Source: UBA6136 sp041178325 (GTDB lineage: Bacteria; Pseudomonadota; Gammaproteobacteria; Methylococcales; Methylococcaceae). Taken from it: a DNA stretch of 16,528 nucleotides. The notes under the pieces were generated by a model. That model was not told the DNA's origin. It saw only the letters and a program-made list of their open reading frames with translations, and ran no database searches. Position numbers and translations under genes: made by a program. This document shows, in pieces, positions 6,813 to 14,611 of the stretch. How positions within the stretch are numbered: the stretch's first letter is position 1; every line of letters begins with the position of its first letter. The stretch covers positions 1 to 16,528 of the forward strand of contig JBEGVN010000015.1 in the NCBI GenBank assembly GCA_041178325.1, read 5' to 3'.

Positions 6813-7235
6813 ATGTGGATTCAGAAAACATTGAACCTATCCGCTCGTCCGCGCGGATTTCATTTGGTGACGCGTGAGATTATCGAGCAGTTGCCCGAAA
6901 TTCGCACGATTCAGACTGGGCTTGCTCATTTTTTCCTTCTCCACACCTCGGCCAGTCTTACGCTGAATGAGAACGCAGACCCCGACGTGCGACAGGATAT
7001 GGAGCGCCAATTTCAGGAGTTGATTCCTGAGGGTGCACCTTTTTACAGGCATGTCATGGAAGGCGATGACGACATGCCTGCACACGTCAAATCCAGTCTG
7101 CTTGGGGTCAGTCTGATGGTGCCGATTTCAGGAGGGCGACTGAAACTTGGAACCTGGCAAGGTATTTATCTTGGGGAGCATCGAAATCATGGTGGGATGC
7201 GTCAGTTGGTGGCGACAATCAACGGTGAGTCCTAG
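6813..7235 (+). CDS. yjbQ: YjbQ/UPF0047 family protein (secondary thiamine-phosphate synthase activity in the family)
   Basis: 140 aa, the full length of this single-domain family (E. coli YjbQ is about 138 aa). The conserved blocks are present: HTSASLTLNENADPDV (44-59) holds the His and Asn/Glu/Asp residues of the presumed active site, and HVKSSLLG (91-98) and GTWQGIYLGEHRNHGG (113-128) supply further His and Glu residues. YjbQ proteins can make thiamine phosphate when overproduced, but the physiological reaction is not settled, so the name should be read as a family label. TGGAG at 6801-6805 supports the ATG. It is divergent from the lipoprotein gene and convergent with the radical SAM gene (18-bp gap). 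Confidence 0.93.
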   Translation: MWIQKTLNLSARPRGFHLVTREIIEQLPEIRTIQTGLAHFFLLHTSASLTLNENADPDVRQDMERQFQELIPEGAPFYRHVMEGDDDMPAHVKSSLLGVSLMVPISGGRLKLGTWQGIYLGEHRNHGGMRQLVATINGES

Positions 7236-7253
7236 GGTGATTTCCAGCTTGTT

Positions 7254-8105
7254 CTAGGGATTTAGGCGAACTTCAAGTCCCATTGCTGAAATGCGTTGAA
7301 CCAGTTGATTGCTCCAGTCGGGCGAAATACTTCCGAGACGTTTAGCGTCAGGTTGCATGGAAGGGCGCGCAAGACCATAGAGGAGAACGCCCTTAAGCAA
7401 GGTTCCGGATTGGCGCAAACCCTCAAGCAGTCCAATGTAGCCTTCTGTATCGCTATTCGAGGGTGGGCTACCATCCACAGTGACAATACAGGTCTGTATC
7501 CAGGTGGGGAGAAACTCCAGGCAGATCGCAAGATTTCGACGGACCCGAGCCATCGGAATGTGCACCTGATTCAACTGATCAATGCCTTCAGAGGATCCCC
7601 GGTCAACTTTGAACCAGGCCTCCCCTCCAAGCTGCCCCCAATGCTTTAGTCCCTCCTGGACTTCCCTTCGGTCCATGAGACTTCCGTTAGTGATGAGGAC
7701 GAACTTGATTTGTCCTGACAATTGAAACTCATCTGCGACCTGACCAATCGCCTGGGTCACTGCAGAGAAATTAGGGCAACTGGTCGGCTCTCCGTTGCCG
7801 GAGATGGCGATATCCCGAAGGGTCGCTTCCTCCTTTCCCAATTCAAACTGCTCGGATAGAGCCCCAGAGCGGTGGGCGTCAAGCAATGATCGTAGTTCAA
7901 CTTTGAGTTTCTCAGTGTCAACTCTGGGCGCTGAGCCCCGAGTTAAACCGGGGACCTGACAGTAAAGACATGCCCAATTGCAGGCATTGTTTGTATTGAG
8001 GTTGATGCCGATTGATAGCCCTCTGGAACGTCTTGAAAGCACGGGATACACATAGGTCAGTCCAGCACTGTCGCGATCATGATTGTCATGCGTTAATCGG
8101 CTCAT
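7254..8105 (-). CDS. Radical SAM enzyme, substrate unknown
   Basis: 283 aa. The iron-sulfur cluster motif is CNWACLYC, with cysteines at residues 42, 46 and 49 (CxxxCxxC). It is preceded by GINLNTNNA and followed by QVPGLTRG. The GNGEPT block at 103-108 is the SAM-binding GGE-type motif, and VLITNGSLM is a typical following strand. No extra C-terminal cysteine cluster (SPASM) or TRAM domain is present, so this is a minimal radical SAM core. The conserved N-terminal segment (SAGLTYVYPVLSRRSRG) resembles a group I associate with Betaproteobacteria that lacks a known substrate. The closest broad relatives are radical SAM proteins of the wyosine-synthesis/Mo-cofactor kind, but I would not transfer either function. 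The ribosome-binding site is poor. Confidence 0.88.
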   Translation of the reverse strand: MSRLTHDNHDRDSAGLTYVYPVLSRRSRGLSIGINLNTNNACNWACLYCQVPGLTRGSAPRVDTEKLKVELRSLLDAHRSGALSEQFELGKEEATLRDIAISGNGEPTSCPNFSAVTQAIGQVADEFQLSGQIKFVLITNGSLMDRREVQEGLKHWGQLGGEAWFKVDRGSSEGIDQLNQVHIPMARVRRNLAICLEFLPTWIQTCIVTVDGSPPSNSDTEGYIGLLEGLRQSGTLLKGVLLYGLARPSMQPDAKRLGSISPDWSNQLVQRISAMGLEVRLNP

Positions 8106-8211
8106 GGGGTTGGCTAATGGGTGGAGCCTGAGATTTTGAATGGAGTGGATTCATCTTATCGCAAGCCCTCCCGAAGGGGTGACTGAAGTCTGGTTGAATT
8201 AAATCAGGCGA

Positions 8212-8260
8212 CATCGATTCGGGACGGCTAACTTTCTAAGGTCGTAGTTTCATCGATCGG
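8212..8260. repeat. Two CATCGAT-CGG direct repeats upstream of ppk2
   Basis: CATCGATTCGG at 8212-8222 and CATCGATCGG at 8251-8260 lie 39 bp apart start to start, in the 213-bp spacer between the radical SAM gene and ppk2. They could be a regulatory site, but ATCGAT is a common palindrome and the match is short. No clear promoter hexamers were found beside them. Confidence 0.3.
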
Positions 8261-8318
8261 TCATGAAGTCGACTCATAATGATTTTTTTCGATGGGTTCG
8301 TTGGAAGGGGGAGAGGCC

Positions 8319-9242
8319 ATGAAGAAGATTTTTGTCGACCACCAGAAATTAATGGATCGTCTGGCACGCGACCTGATGGATGGTTATGACGAAGAATTCG
8401 AAATGGAAGCCGATGATGCCATTCAAGGAGATAGAGGCACAGAGTGGCCTCAGGGGTATCAAGAAGATCGTGGTTTTAGGCGAACCTATTTTCGAGAGCT
8501 CTTCAGGCTGCAGGGTGAGCTGGTGAAGTTACAGGACTGGATTGCCTTGGAGGGACAGAAAGTCGTTGTGATCTTCGAAGGTCGCGACTCTGCAGGTAAG
8601 GGGGGGGCTATTAAACGGGTTGTGCAGAGGCTTAACCCGCGCGTCTGTCGGGTAGTTGCTTTGCCTGCACCCAGCGATCGAGAAAAAACCCAGTGGTATT
8701 TCCAGCGATATGTCACACACCTCCCATGTGCCGGTGAAATGGTGTTGTTTGATCGTAGTTGGTACAACCGGGCGGGTGTCGAGCGAGTGATGGGATTTTG
8801 TAACGATGAAGAATACGAAGAATTCTTTCGATCAGTGCCTGAGTTTGAACGAATGCTGGTGAGATCGGGTATCAAGGTTCTGAAGTATTGGTTCTCGATC
8901 ACGGATGAAGAGCAGCAGTTTAGGTTTCTAAGTCGTATTCATGACCCCTTGAAGCAGTGGAAATTAAGCCCGATGGATCTCTATGCCCGAAGTAAATGGG
9001 AGGAATACACGGTGGCGAAAGAAATTATGTTTGAGAGAACGCATATTCCTGAGGCGCCGTGGTGGGTGGTCCAGGCCGTCGATAAGAAAAGAGCCCGCCT
9101 CAACTGTATTCATCACATCCTCAGTCAGTTTCCTTATGTTGAGGTCGACAGACCCGAAGTCATCCTTCCTCCACGAGAGCATCACCCGGGATACGAGCGC
9201 CATGCGCCATCTAGCGATATGATGGTTCCAGAGGTTTACTAG
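8319..9242 (+). CDS. ppk2: Polyphosphate kinase 2 (class I-like)
   Basis: PPK2 enzymes move phosphate between polyphosphate and nucleoside di- or monophosphates. The protein (307 aa from ATG 8319) has one PPK2 domain: Walker A GRDSAGKGG (88-96), the ALPAPSDREKTQWYFQRY lid region, Walker B FDRSWYNRAGVERVMGF (from about 134), and the later FSITDEEQQFRFLSRIHDP and WKLSPMDLYARSKWEEYT blocks. A single domain of this length fits class I, which mainly makes NTPs from NDPs, but the direction of reaction cannot be read from sequence. The start is set by AGGGGGAG at 8306-8313, 5 nt before ATG 8319. The in-frame ATG at 8292 would add nine residues but has no such site. It lies with phoH and pst genes in a phosphate-related neighbourhood. 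Confidence 0.95.
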   Translation: MKKIFVDHQKLMDRLARDLMDGYDEEFEMEADDAIQGDRGTEWPQGYQEDRGFRRTYFRELFRLQGELVKLQDWIALEGQKVVVIFEGRDSAGKGGAIKRVVQRLNPRVCRVVALPAPSDREKTQWYFQRYVTHLPCAGEMVLFDRSWYNRAGVERVMGFCNDEEYEEFFRSVPEFERMLVRSGIKVLKYWFSITDEEQQFRFLSRIHDPLKQWKLSPMDLYARSKWEEYTVAKEIMFERTHIPEAPWWVVQAVDKKRARLNCIHHILSQFPYVEVDRPEVILPPREHHPGYERHAPSSDMMVPEVY

Positions 9243-9337
9243 ACCCTGTGTTTTGTCCTTTGGCGTAAATCTGCTGAGCCATCCATGACTGGCTCGCTTC
9301 GTATTCGGATATCCCTCATACAGGAAGCCCCATACTT

Positions 9338-10753
9338 ATGCAGTCATCAGCCCGCAAGCTTTTTGTTCTTGATACCAACGTTCTTCTTCATGATCCTTCG
9401 TCCCTGTTTCGCTTTGAGGAGCATGATCTCTTTATTCCCATGGTGGTCCTTGAAGAATTGGACCGTTGCAAGAAAGGGTTAACCGATACGGCCCGCAATG
9501 CTCGCCAGAGCAGCCGCTTTCTTGATGAACTGATTAGCCAGACTGATCTTTCTGCCCTTCGGGAAGGCATTCCGCTCAGTCGGTTGGAAAATGCCGGAAT
9601 CGAAAATATTGCCACCAGTGGCCGCCTCTTTTTTCAGGTGGACAAATTGGTGTCCACGCTACCCGAGCATCTGCCGGGGGATCTTCCGGATAACTCCATT
9701 TTGGCTTCAGCTTTGGCTCTTATTAAAGACCACGCCGAGCGCGAAGTGATTCTGGTTTCCAAAGACATTAATCTCAGAATCAAGGCCTCGGTTCTCGGGA
9801 TTGTTGCCGAGGACTATCAGAACGATCAGGTTCTTGATGATGTGACCCATCTTTACAGTGGGGCCCAGTGTTTGCCTGAGGACTTTTGGGAGACCCACGG
9901 TCAGGGAATGGAATCCTGGAAGGATCCTACGGGACGAACCTTCTACCGCGTTTCAGGGCCTTTGATTAAGAACTGGCACATCAACCAGTTTCTTTATATG
10001 GAAAACGGTTCAGAGTTCGAGTCGATCGTCCGTTCCAGAGAAAATGGTTCCGCTGTCATCGAGTTGGCGAGGGATTATCGAACGCCGCAGCATGCTGTTT
10101 GGGGGATTCAAGCGCGCAATCGGGAGCAAAACTTCGCCCTTAATGTCCTGATGGATCCTAGCGTTGATTTTGTGACGCTACTCGGTACCGCAGGTACGGG
10201 AAAAACCTTGTTAACCTTGGCCAGTGGCCTCATGGCGACCTTGGAGGATAAATCCTACCGGGAAATTATCATGACTCGGGAAACGGTTCCTCTTGGGGAG
10301 GATATAGGCTTCCTGCCGGGGACAGAGGAAGAGAAGATGTCACCTTGGATGGGCGCCCTGCATGACAATCTTGAACTGCTGAGTGGTCAGGAGGCCTCCA
10401 CCAACAATCAATGGGAGCGAAGCGCTACGCAGCAGGTTCTGATGAGCAAGATTTCGGTGCGCTCGCTGAATTTCATGCGGGGAAGAACCTTCCAACAGCG
10501 CTTCATCATTCTGGATGAGGCCCAGAATCTGACCTCTAAGCAGATTAAGACACTGATCACCCGGGCTGGGCCCGGAACTAAGATCGTGTGTCTTGGGGAT
10601 ATTGCACAGATCGACACTCCTTATCTGACGGGAACCACATCGGGCTTAACGTATGCGGTAGATCGGTTTAAGAATTGGCCCCATGCCGCCCATATCAGTA
10701 TGCGGCGTGGCGAGCGATCGAGACTTGCAGACTACGCGGCGGAAGCCCTGTAA
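9338..10753 (+). CDS. phoH: PIN-PhoH fusion ATPase (PhoH2 type)
   Basis: 471 aa with two domains. The N-terminal PIN ribonuclease domain (about 1-150) begins LFVLDTNVLLHDP and carries further acidic residues (VVLEELDRCKKG, and LPDNSILASAL near 130), as needed for metal-dependent RNA cleavage. The C-terminal PhoH domain is a P-loop ATPase of helicase superfamily I character: Walker A GTAGTGKTL (about 283-291), TRETVPLGEDIGFLPG, and Walker B FIILDEAQN (about 389-397), followed by TRAGPGTKIVCLGDIAQID. PhoH2 proteins of this layout are sequence-specific RNA helicase/nucleases, in mycobacteria paired with an antitoxin-like gene. No such partner is seen immediately upstream here. AGGAAG at 9322-9327 lies 10 nt before the ATG. 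Its 3' end converges with pstB. Confidence 0.95.
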   Translation: MQSSARKLFVLDTNVLLHDPSSLFRFEEHDLFIPMVVLEELDRCKKGLTDTARNARQSSRFLDELISQTDLSALREGIPLSRLENAGIENIATSGRLFFQVDKLVSTLPEHLPGDLPDNSILASALALIKDHAEREVILVSKDINLRIKASVLGIVAEDYQNDQVLDDVTHLYSGAQCLPEDFWETHGQGMESWKDPTGRTFYRVSGPLIKNWHINQFLYMENGSEFESIVRSRENGSAVIELARDYRTPQHAVWGIQARNREQNFALNVLMDPSVDFVTLLGTAGTGKTLLTLASGLMATLEDKSYREIIMTRETVPLGEDIGFLPGTEEEKMSPWMGALHDNLELLSGQEASTNNQWERSATQQVLMSKISVRSLNFMRGRTFQQRFIILDEAQNLTSKQIKTLITRAGPGTKIVCLGDIAQIDTPYLTGTTSGLTYAVDRFKNWPHAAHISMRRGERSRLADYAAEAL

Positions 10754-10766
10754 CTAGAACAGGGCT
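10744..10766. terminator. Hairpin overlapping the phoH stop codon (weak terminator candidate)
   Basis: AGCCCTGT (10744-10751) and ACAGGGCT (10759-10766) form a perfect 8-bp stem with the 7-nt loop AACTAGA. The phoH stop codon TAA (10751-10753) begins at the last base of the left arm. There is no T-run on either side, so it would be a weak intrinsic terminator or a transcript-end stabiliser for the convergent phoH and pstB transcripts. Confidence 0.4.
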
Positions 10767-10789
10767 CCACTCGCTGGTGGTTAGCAGGA

Positions 10790-11602
10790 TTAACCGAAAC
10801 GACCGGTGATGTACTCTTCGGTCAGCTTGTGCCTGGGGTTAGTGAAGATCTGAGCGGTTTCACCGACCTCGACCAATTTACCGAGATGGAAGTAGGCTGT
10901 GCGCTGCGAGACGCGAGCAGCCTGCTGCATGGAGTGTGTGACAATGACGATGGTGTAAAGGCTTCTGAGTTCGTCAATCAGTTGCTCGATCTTGGCTGTT
11001 GCAATCGGATCGAGCGCAGAGCAAGGTTCATCCATCAGGATAACTTCGGGATTGACTGCAATGGTTCTTGCGATACACAGACGTTGCTGTTGCCCGCCTG
11101 AAAGACCGGTGCCAGGCTGGTCAAGCCGATCCTTGACCTCTTCCCAAAGTCCTGCACGACGCAGCGATTTCTCTACCGTTTCATCTAAGTCGGGCTTACT
11201 GCCCGCCAGTCCGTGAATCCTGGGGCCATACGCTACATTTTCGTAGATGGATTTGGGAAAGGGATTGGGTTTTTGGAAGACCATGCCGATTTGTGCCCTG
11301 AGAGGGACCACATCCACGTGTTCAGCATAAATATCCTCCTGATCCAGTTGAATACTGCCAGTCACGCGGCATCCTACGATCGTGTCATTCATCCGATTGA
11401 GGCAACGCAAAAAGGTTGATTTCCCACATCCGGAGGGGCCGATGAAAGCGATCACCTGATTCTTGCCAATATCGAGGTTGACGTTGTGTACAGCCTCTTT
11501 TTCGCCGTAAAAAACATGAACTTGCCGACAGTTAATTCGGGCATTTTCATGAGTGAACTCACCGACGGTCTCCGTATGGTCCCTGTCGTAAACGGATTCC
11601 AT
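10790..11602 (-). CDS. pstB: Phosphate ABC transporter ATP-binding protein PstB
   Basis: PstB powers high-affinity phosphate import and sits on the cytoplasmic face of PstC/PstA. From ATG 11602 it is 270 aa, which is normal for PstB. Motifs are all present: Walker A GPSGCGKST (55-63), Q-loop in GMVFQKPNPFP, ABC signature LSGGQQQR (167-174), Walker B VILMDEP (187-193) with CSALDP after it, and the switch His in VTHSMQQA. The start is chosen because GGAGGT lies exactly 6 nt before ATG 11602. The frame stays open upstream to a TTG at 11692 that overlaps pstA, with another ATG at 11680. Those would give a 30- or 26-residue hydrophilic extension without a good ribosome-binding site. It is last in pstC-pstA-pstB; no phoU follows. 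Confidence 0.96.
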   Translation of the reverse strand: MESVYDRDHTETVGEFTHENARINCRQVHVFYGEKEAVHNVNLDIGKNQVIAFIGPSGCGKSTFLRCLNRMNDTIVGCRVTGSIQLDQEDIYAEHVDVVPLRAQIGMVFQKPNPFPKSIYENVAYGPRIHGLAGSKPDLDETVEKSLRRAGLWEEVKDRLDQPGTGLSGGQQQRLCIARTIAVNPEVILMDEPCSALDPIATAKIEQLIDELRSLYTIVIVTHSMQQAARVSQRTAYFHLGKLVEVGETAQIFTNPRHKLTEEYITGRFG

Positions 11603-11608
11603 GACTCT

Positions 11609-11614
11609 ACCTCC
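11609..11614 (-). promoter_or_regulatory. Strong Shine-Dalgarno fixing the pstB start
   Basis: The - strand reads GGAGGT with a 6-nt spacer to ATG 11602. This is the best ribosome-binding site among the possible pstB starts and argues against the longer frame that begins inside pstA. Confidence 0.75.
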
Positions 11615-11685
11615 AGAGGACTGGGCATTGGATGATTGGAATACAGTGCTGTTCGGCTTTGTGTCGTCGTGCTTAATCATGGGTT

Positions 11686-12990
11686 TTACCAACGCCGTTC
11701 ATAACGTCTACGGAGATAGACCGCAAGACCGTTCATTGTGATGAGGAAAGCCAAAAGGACAATGATGGCCGCTGAAGTTCTCTCAGTAAATGCCCTCTCA
11801 GGACTATCTGCCCAGAGGTAGATCTGGACAGGTAGCACCGTTGCCGGGCTGGTGATCGATGTAGGGACATCAACAATAAATGCCACCATGCCAATCATCA
11901 GAAGAGGAGCGCTTTCTCCGAGCGCTCGGGCCGTGCCAATGATGGCTCCCGTCAACATGCCTGGCATCGCCAGCGGAAGGACGTGATCGAAGACCATCTG
12001 AACGGGTGAGGCCCCGATGCCCAGAGCGGCCTCCCTGACGGAGGGTGGGACGGACTTGAGCGCTGAGCGTCCCGCGATGATCATTACCGGAAGGGTCATT
12101 AGCGTAAGCACTAGTCCGCCAACCAAGGGGGAGGACCGGGGGAGGCCAAAGAAGTTGATGAAGACAGCCAGCCCGAGTAAGCCAAATACGATCGAGGGCA
12201 CGGCTGCAAGGTTGTTGATATTTACCTCAATCAGGTCGGTCCAGCGATTTTGGGGGGCAAATTCCTCCAGATAAATGGCGGCGGCGATTCCTACTGGCAG
12301 TGAGAGGCCAATCGTGATGAGCAGAGTCAGTGCGGAGCCACTGACGGCCCCCCAGATTCCCGCCGTTTCAGGTTCCCGTGAATCGCCCCGACTCAGAAAG
12401 TCCTTGTTGAACACCGTTTTGATGCGATCGTTCTTTTTCAGCGTCTCAAGCCAGCCTAGCGTGAGTCTGTTTCTATCGCTGAGTTCGCTCTCGTCACCCA
12501 TGCGATGCTTAGCGAGCATGTCGACGGAATCGTCTACCGGCAGCCAGATTCGTTGGGTCGTTCCAATGAGTTCGGGGTGGCTCACGACCAAGTCCCTGAT
12601 GACACGGCTTGCAGAGGAGCCGACGAAACTGTTGAGTGCGCGCTTGAGCTGGCGTTCGGTCACGTCTGGAAAGAGCGAGAAAAATGCAGGCTTCCACACT
12701 TGATCGTAGTCTGCATTCGTGAGCGTCTTTGTGCTCCGCGATCCCTCCGGATCGATCAATTGGGCGTCTAAATGAACGTCCAAGCCAACGTTGGTATAGA
12801 TAAAGGCCGAATAACCATTACTAATGATGCTGGCAAAAAGGACGACGAGAAAGCAAAGACCCAGAACAATGGAGGCCAACCCATAGGCACGAAATCTTTT
12901 TTCGGCTCGACGGCGCTTCGCTAGTCCTTCAACAACAACGTCGATGCTTCGTTTAGAGCGGGTGCCGCCGGCCATCTGGTTATCACTCAT
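11686..12990 (-). CDS. pstA: Phosphate ABC transporter permease PstA (long form)
   Basis: PstA is one of the two inner-membrane channel subunits of the Pst transporter. From ATG 12990 it is 434 aa, well above the roughly 300 aa of E. coli PstA. The extra length is an N-terminal basic segment (KRRRAEKRFRAYG), a first membrane helix (LASIVLGLCFLVVLFASII) and a large periplasmic domain (about residues 60-195), as in the long PstA group with an added N-terminal domain. The permease core follows, with LLITIGLSLPVGIAAAIYLE and the cytoplasmic EAA-type loop KSVPPSVREAALGIGASPVQ. ATG 12990 overlaps the pstC stop codon (ATGAGTGA), implying coupling. A longer start at 13026 lacks support. Confidence 0.94.
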   Translation of the reverse strand: MSDNQMAGGTRSKRSIDVVVEGLAKRRRAEKRFRAYGLASIVLGLCFLVVLFASIISNGYSAFIYTNVGLDVHLDAQLIDPEGSRSTKTLTNADYDQVWKPAFFSLFPDVTERQLKRALNSFVGSSASRVIRDLVVSHPELIGTTQRIWLPVDDSVDMLAKHRMGDESELSDRNRLTLGWLETLKKNDRIKTVFNKDFLSRGDSREPETAGIWGAVSGSALTLLITIGLSLPVGIAAAIYLEEFAPQNRWTDLIEVNINNLAAVPSIVFGLLGLAVFINFFGLPRSSPLVGGLVLTLMTLPVMIIAGRSALKSVPPSVREAALGIGASPVQMVFDHVLPLAMPGMLTGAIIGTARALGESAPLLMIGMVAFIVDVPTSITSPATVLPVQIYLWADSPERAFTERTSAAIIVLLAFLITMNGLAVYLRRRYERRW

Positions 12991-14362
12991 ACTGTTCACG
13001 GTATTTCCTGACGATGCGAAGGGCAATGATATTGAGCGTTAATGTCAGAAGAAACAGCACAAGACCCAATGCAAATGCGGCCAATGTCTTGGGGCTGTCG
13101 AACTCTTGATCGCCCACAAGCAAGGTTACGATCTGTGTTGTCACAGTAGTCACAGCTTCCAGCGGATTGGCTGTGAGATTCGCACTCAGCCCTGCGGCCA
13201 TCACGACAATCATGGTCTCCCCGATAGCACGTGAAACTGCCAGCAGAACCCCCCCAACAATTCCCGGTAGTGCCGCAGGGATGATGACTTGTCGGATGGT
13301 TTCGGATTGTGTGGCCCCCAAGGCATAAGCGCCATCCCGAAGTGATTGGGGTACTGCATTGATGAAATCATCCGAGAGAGAGGAGACAAAGGGGATGATC
13401 ATGATGCCCATCACAAGGCCAGCAGCCAGCGCACTTTCTGAAGAGACTTCCAGCCCTAAATTGGCGCCGATATCCCTGATGAATGGGGCAACAACTAGGG
13501 CAGCAAAAAAGCCGTAGACGACGGTAGGGATCCCCGCAAGGATTTCGATAAGCGGCTTGATGATGGCGCGGAACTGAAGCGTCGCGTATTCAGAAAGATA
13601 GATCGCCGACAAGAGTCCAATGGGAACCGCAACCACCATTGCGACAAATGAAATCAGCATCGTGCCGGTGATAAGAGGCACTGCACCAAAGGCCCCTGAG
13701 GAGCCTGCCTGATCTGCACGCATTGCGATCTGGGGGCTCCATTTCAGACCGAAAAGAAAATCCGTGATCGGGATGGTCTGAAAGAATCGAATGGATTCAA
13801 GCAAGACCGACAACACGATGCCGACGGTCGTCATGATGGCGACCAGAGCGCAACCGATCAATGCCAGGGTCAGCACTCGCTCAACCTTGTTTCGTGCCTG
13901 AAAATCAGGAGCAATCTTTGATCGGGCAAAAAAAACGCCGAGCGCTGAAAAGGAGAGGCTAATCAACGTGAGAAGGAGGTTGCTTCGCTGACTCAAGCTT
14001 TTGAATTGTTCCGCAGCTTTAGAAATCTCGGGAGAGACATCGGCCATACGTGAACCCGCGACGACATTACGGATGTCGTTAACGATCAGACTGATCTGCT
14101 CCGGACTGGTCGACGTGATCTCAGAAGGCATCGAGCTTAGAACTTTTGACGTGATGACGGTCCCTTCAATACTGGACCATAGAAGGACAGTCAAAACACT
14201 GGGTAGGATGCACCAAAGCGAGGCGTAATACCCATAGAAGCCCGGGAGGGAGTGAAGCTTCTTACCCGTTGCATGGGCAACAGACTTGGCAGTTCGTGAA
14301 CTCCAAACGTGTGTTGCGATGCCGAGTAGGAGAATGAGGAGGAGCAGTGTCGATTTTTCCAC
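12983..14362 (-). CDS. pstC: Phosphate ABC transporter permease PstC (long form)
   Basis: PstC is the second membrane subunit of the phosphate importer. It is 459 aa, against roughly 320 aa for E. coli PstC. The N-terminal third contains a membrane helix (STLLLLILLLGIATHVW), a second one (YYASLWCILPSVLTVLLWS) and a polar, probably periplasmic region (about residues 70-135, with two helical stretches). The permease core follows, with LLSAIYLSEYA and the EAA-type loop NAVPQSLRDGAYALGATQSE about residues 340-360, then GGVLLAVSRAIGETMIVVMA. The start codon is GTG at 14362 with only AGGG about 9 nt upstream. It is first in the pstC-pstA-pstB cluster. No PstS gene precedes it within the window. Confidence 0.94.
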   Translation of the reverse strand: MEKSTLLLLILLLGIATHVWSSRTAKSVAHATGKKLHSLPGFYGYYASLWCILPSVLTVLLWSSIEGTVITSKVLSSMPSEITSTSPEQISLIVNDIRNVVAGSRMADVSPEISKAAEQFKSLSQRSNLLLTLISLSFSALGVFFARSKIAPDFQARNKVERVLTLALIGCALVAIMTTVGIVLSVLLESIRFFQTIPITDFLFGLKWSPQIAMRADQAGSSGAFGAVPLITGTMLISFVAMVVAVPIGLLSAIYLSEYATLQFRAIIKPLIEILAGIPTVVYGFFAALVVAPFIRDIGANLGLEVSSESALAAGLVMGIMIIPFVSSLSDDFINAVPQSLRDGAYALGATQSETIRQVIIPAALPGIVGGVLLAVSRAIGETMIVVMAAGLSANLTANPLEAVTTVTTQIVTLLVGDQEFDSPKTLAAFALGLVLFLLTLTLNIIALRIVRKYREQYE

Positions 14363-14611
14363 GGCTGGTTACCCTTGGGGCTTAAGACGACTTTATATGC
14401 GTTAAACAATGGAGGATCTTAGATCGCCATTCTTACAGCTTGGTGAAATCTGCAAGTGTAGTTTTGAGACGACGCATGAAAGACTATCTAGGTTACACGA
14501 CTCCCCATTCTAGATGATGGTGGGAGAGAAATTCTCAAACCTGTGTCAGTTTCAAGTTTTTTGACGAGGCGTGGTCTTTCCTGAGGTGAAGCCCGTCCCC
14601 CCGACTTCGAC
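14363..14611. other. 249-bp spacer between pstC and the group II intron, no gene recognised
   Basis: No reading frame on either strand continues a recognisable PstS C-terminus, and stops are frequent. On the - strand CATATAAAGT near 14390-14400 could serve as a -10 for pstC, but no -35 lies at the correct distance. I found no convincing Pho box (paired CTGTCAT-like repeats); the closest, CTGTAAG near 14430-14440, has a poor second half. The pstC promoter may lie here or beyond the intron. Confidence 0.5.

Noticed and set aside
8166..8182. CCCT/AGGGG hairpin after the radical SAM gene start
   Set aside because: The stem is only about four base pairs and lies upstream of both divergent genes with no T-run; not distinguishable from chance.
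8292..8318. Upstream ATG as the start of ppk2
   Set aside because: It would add nine residues without a ribosome-binding site and would read through the strong AGGGGGAG site that serves ATG 8319.
14363..14611. Possible Pho box or remnant of pstS upstream of pstC
   Set aside because: Only one poor half-site resembling CTGTCAT was found, and no frame resembles a PstS C-terminus.
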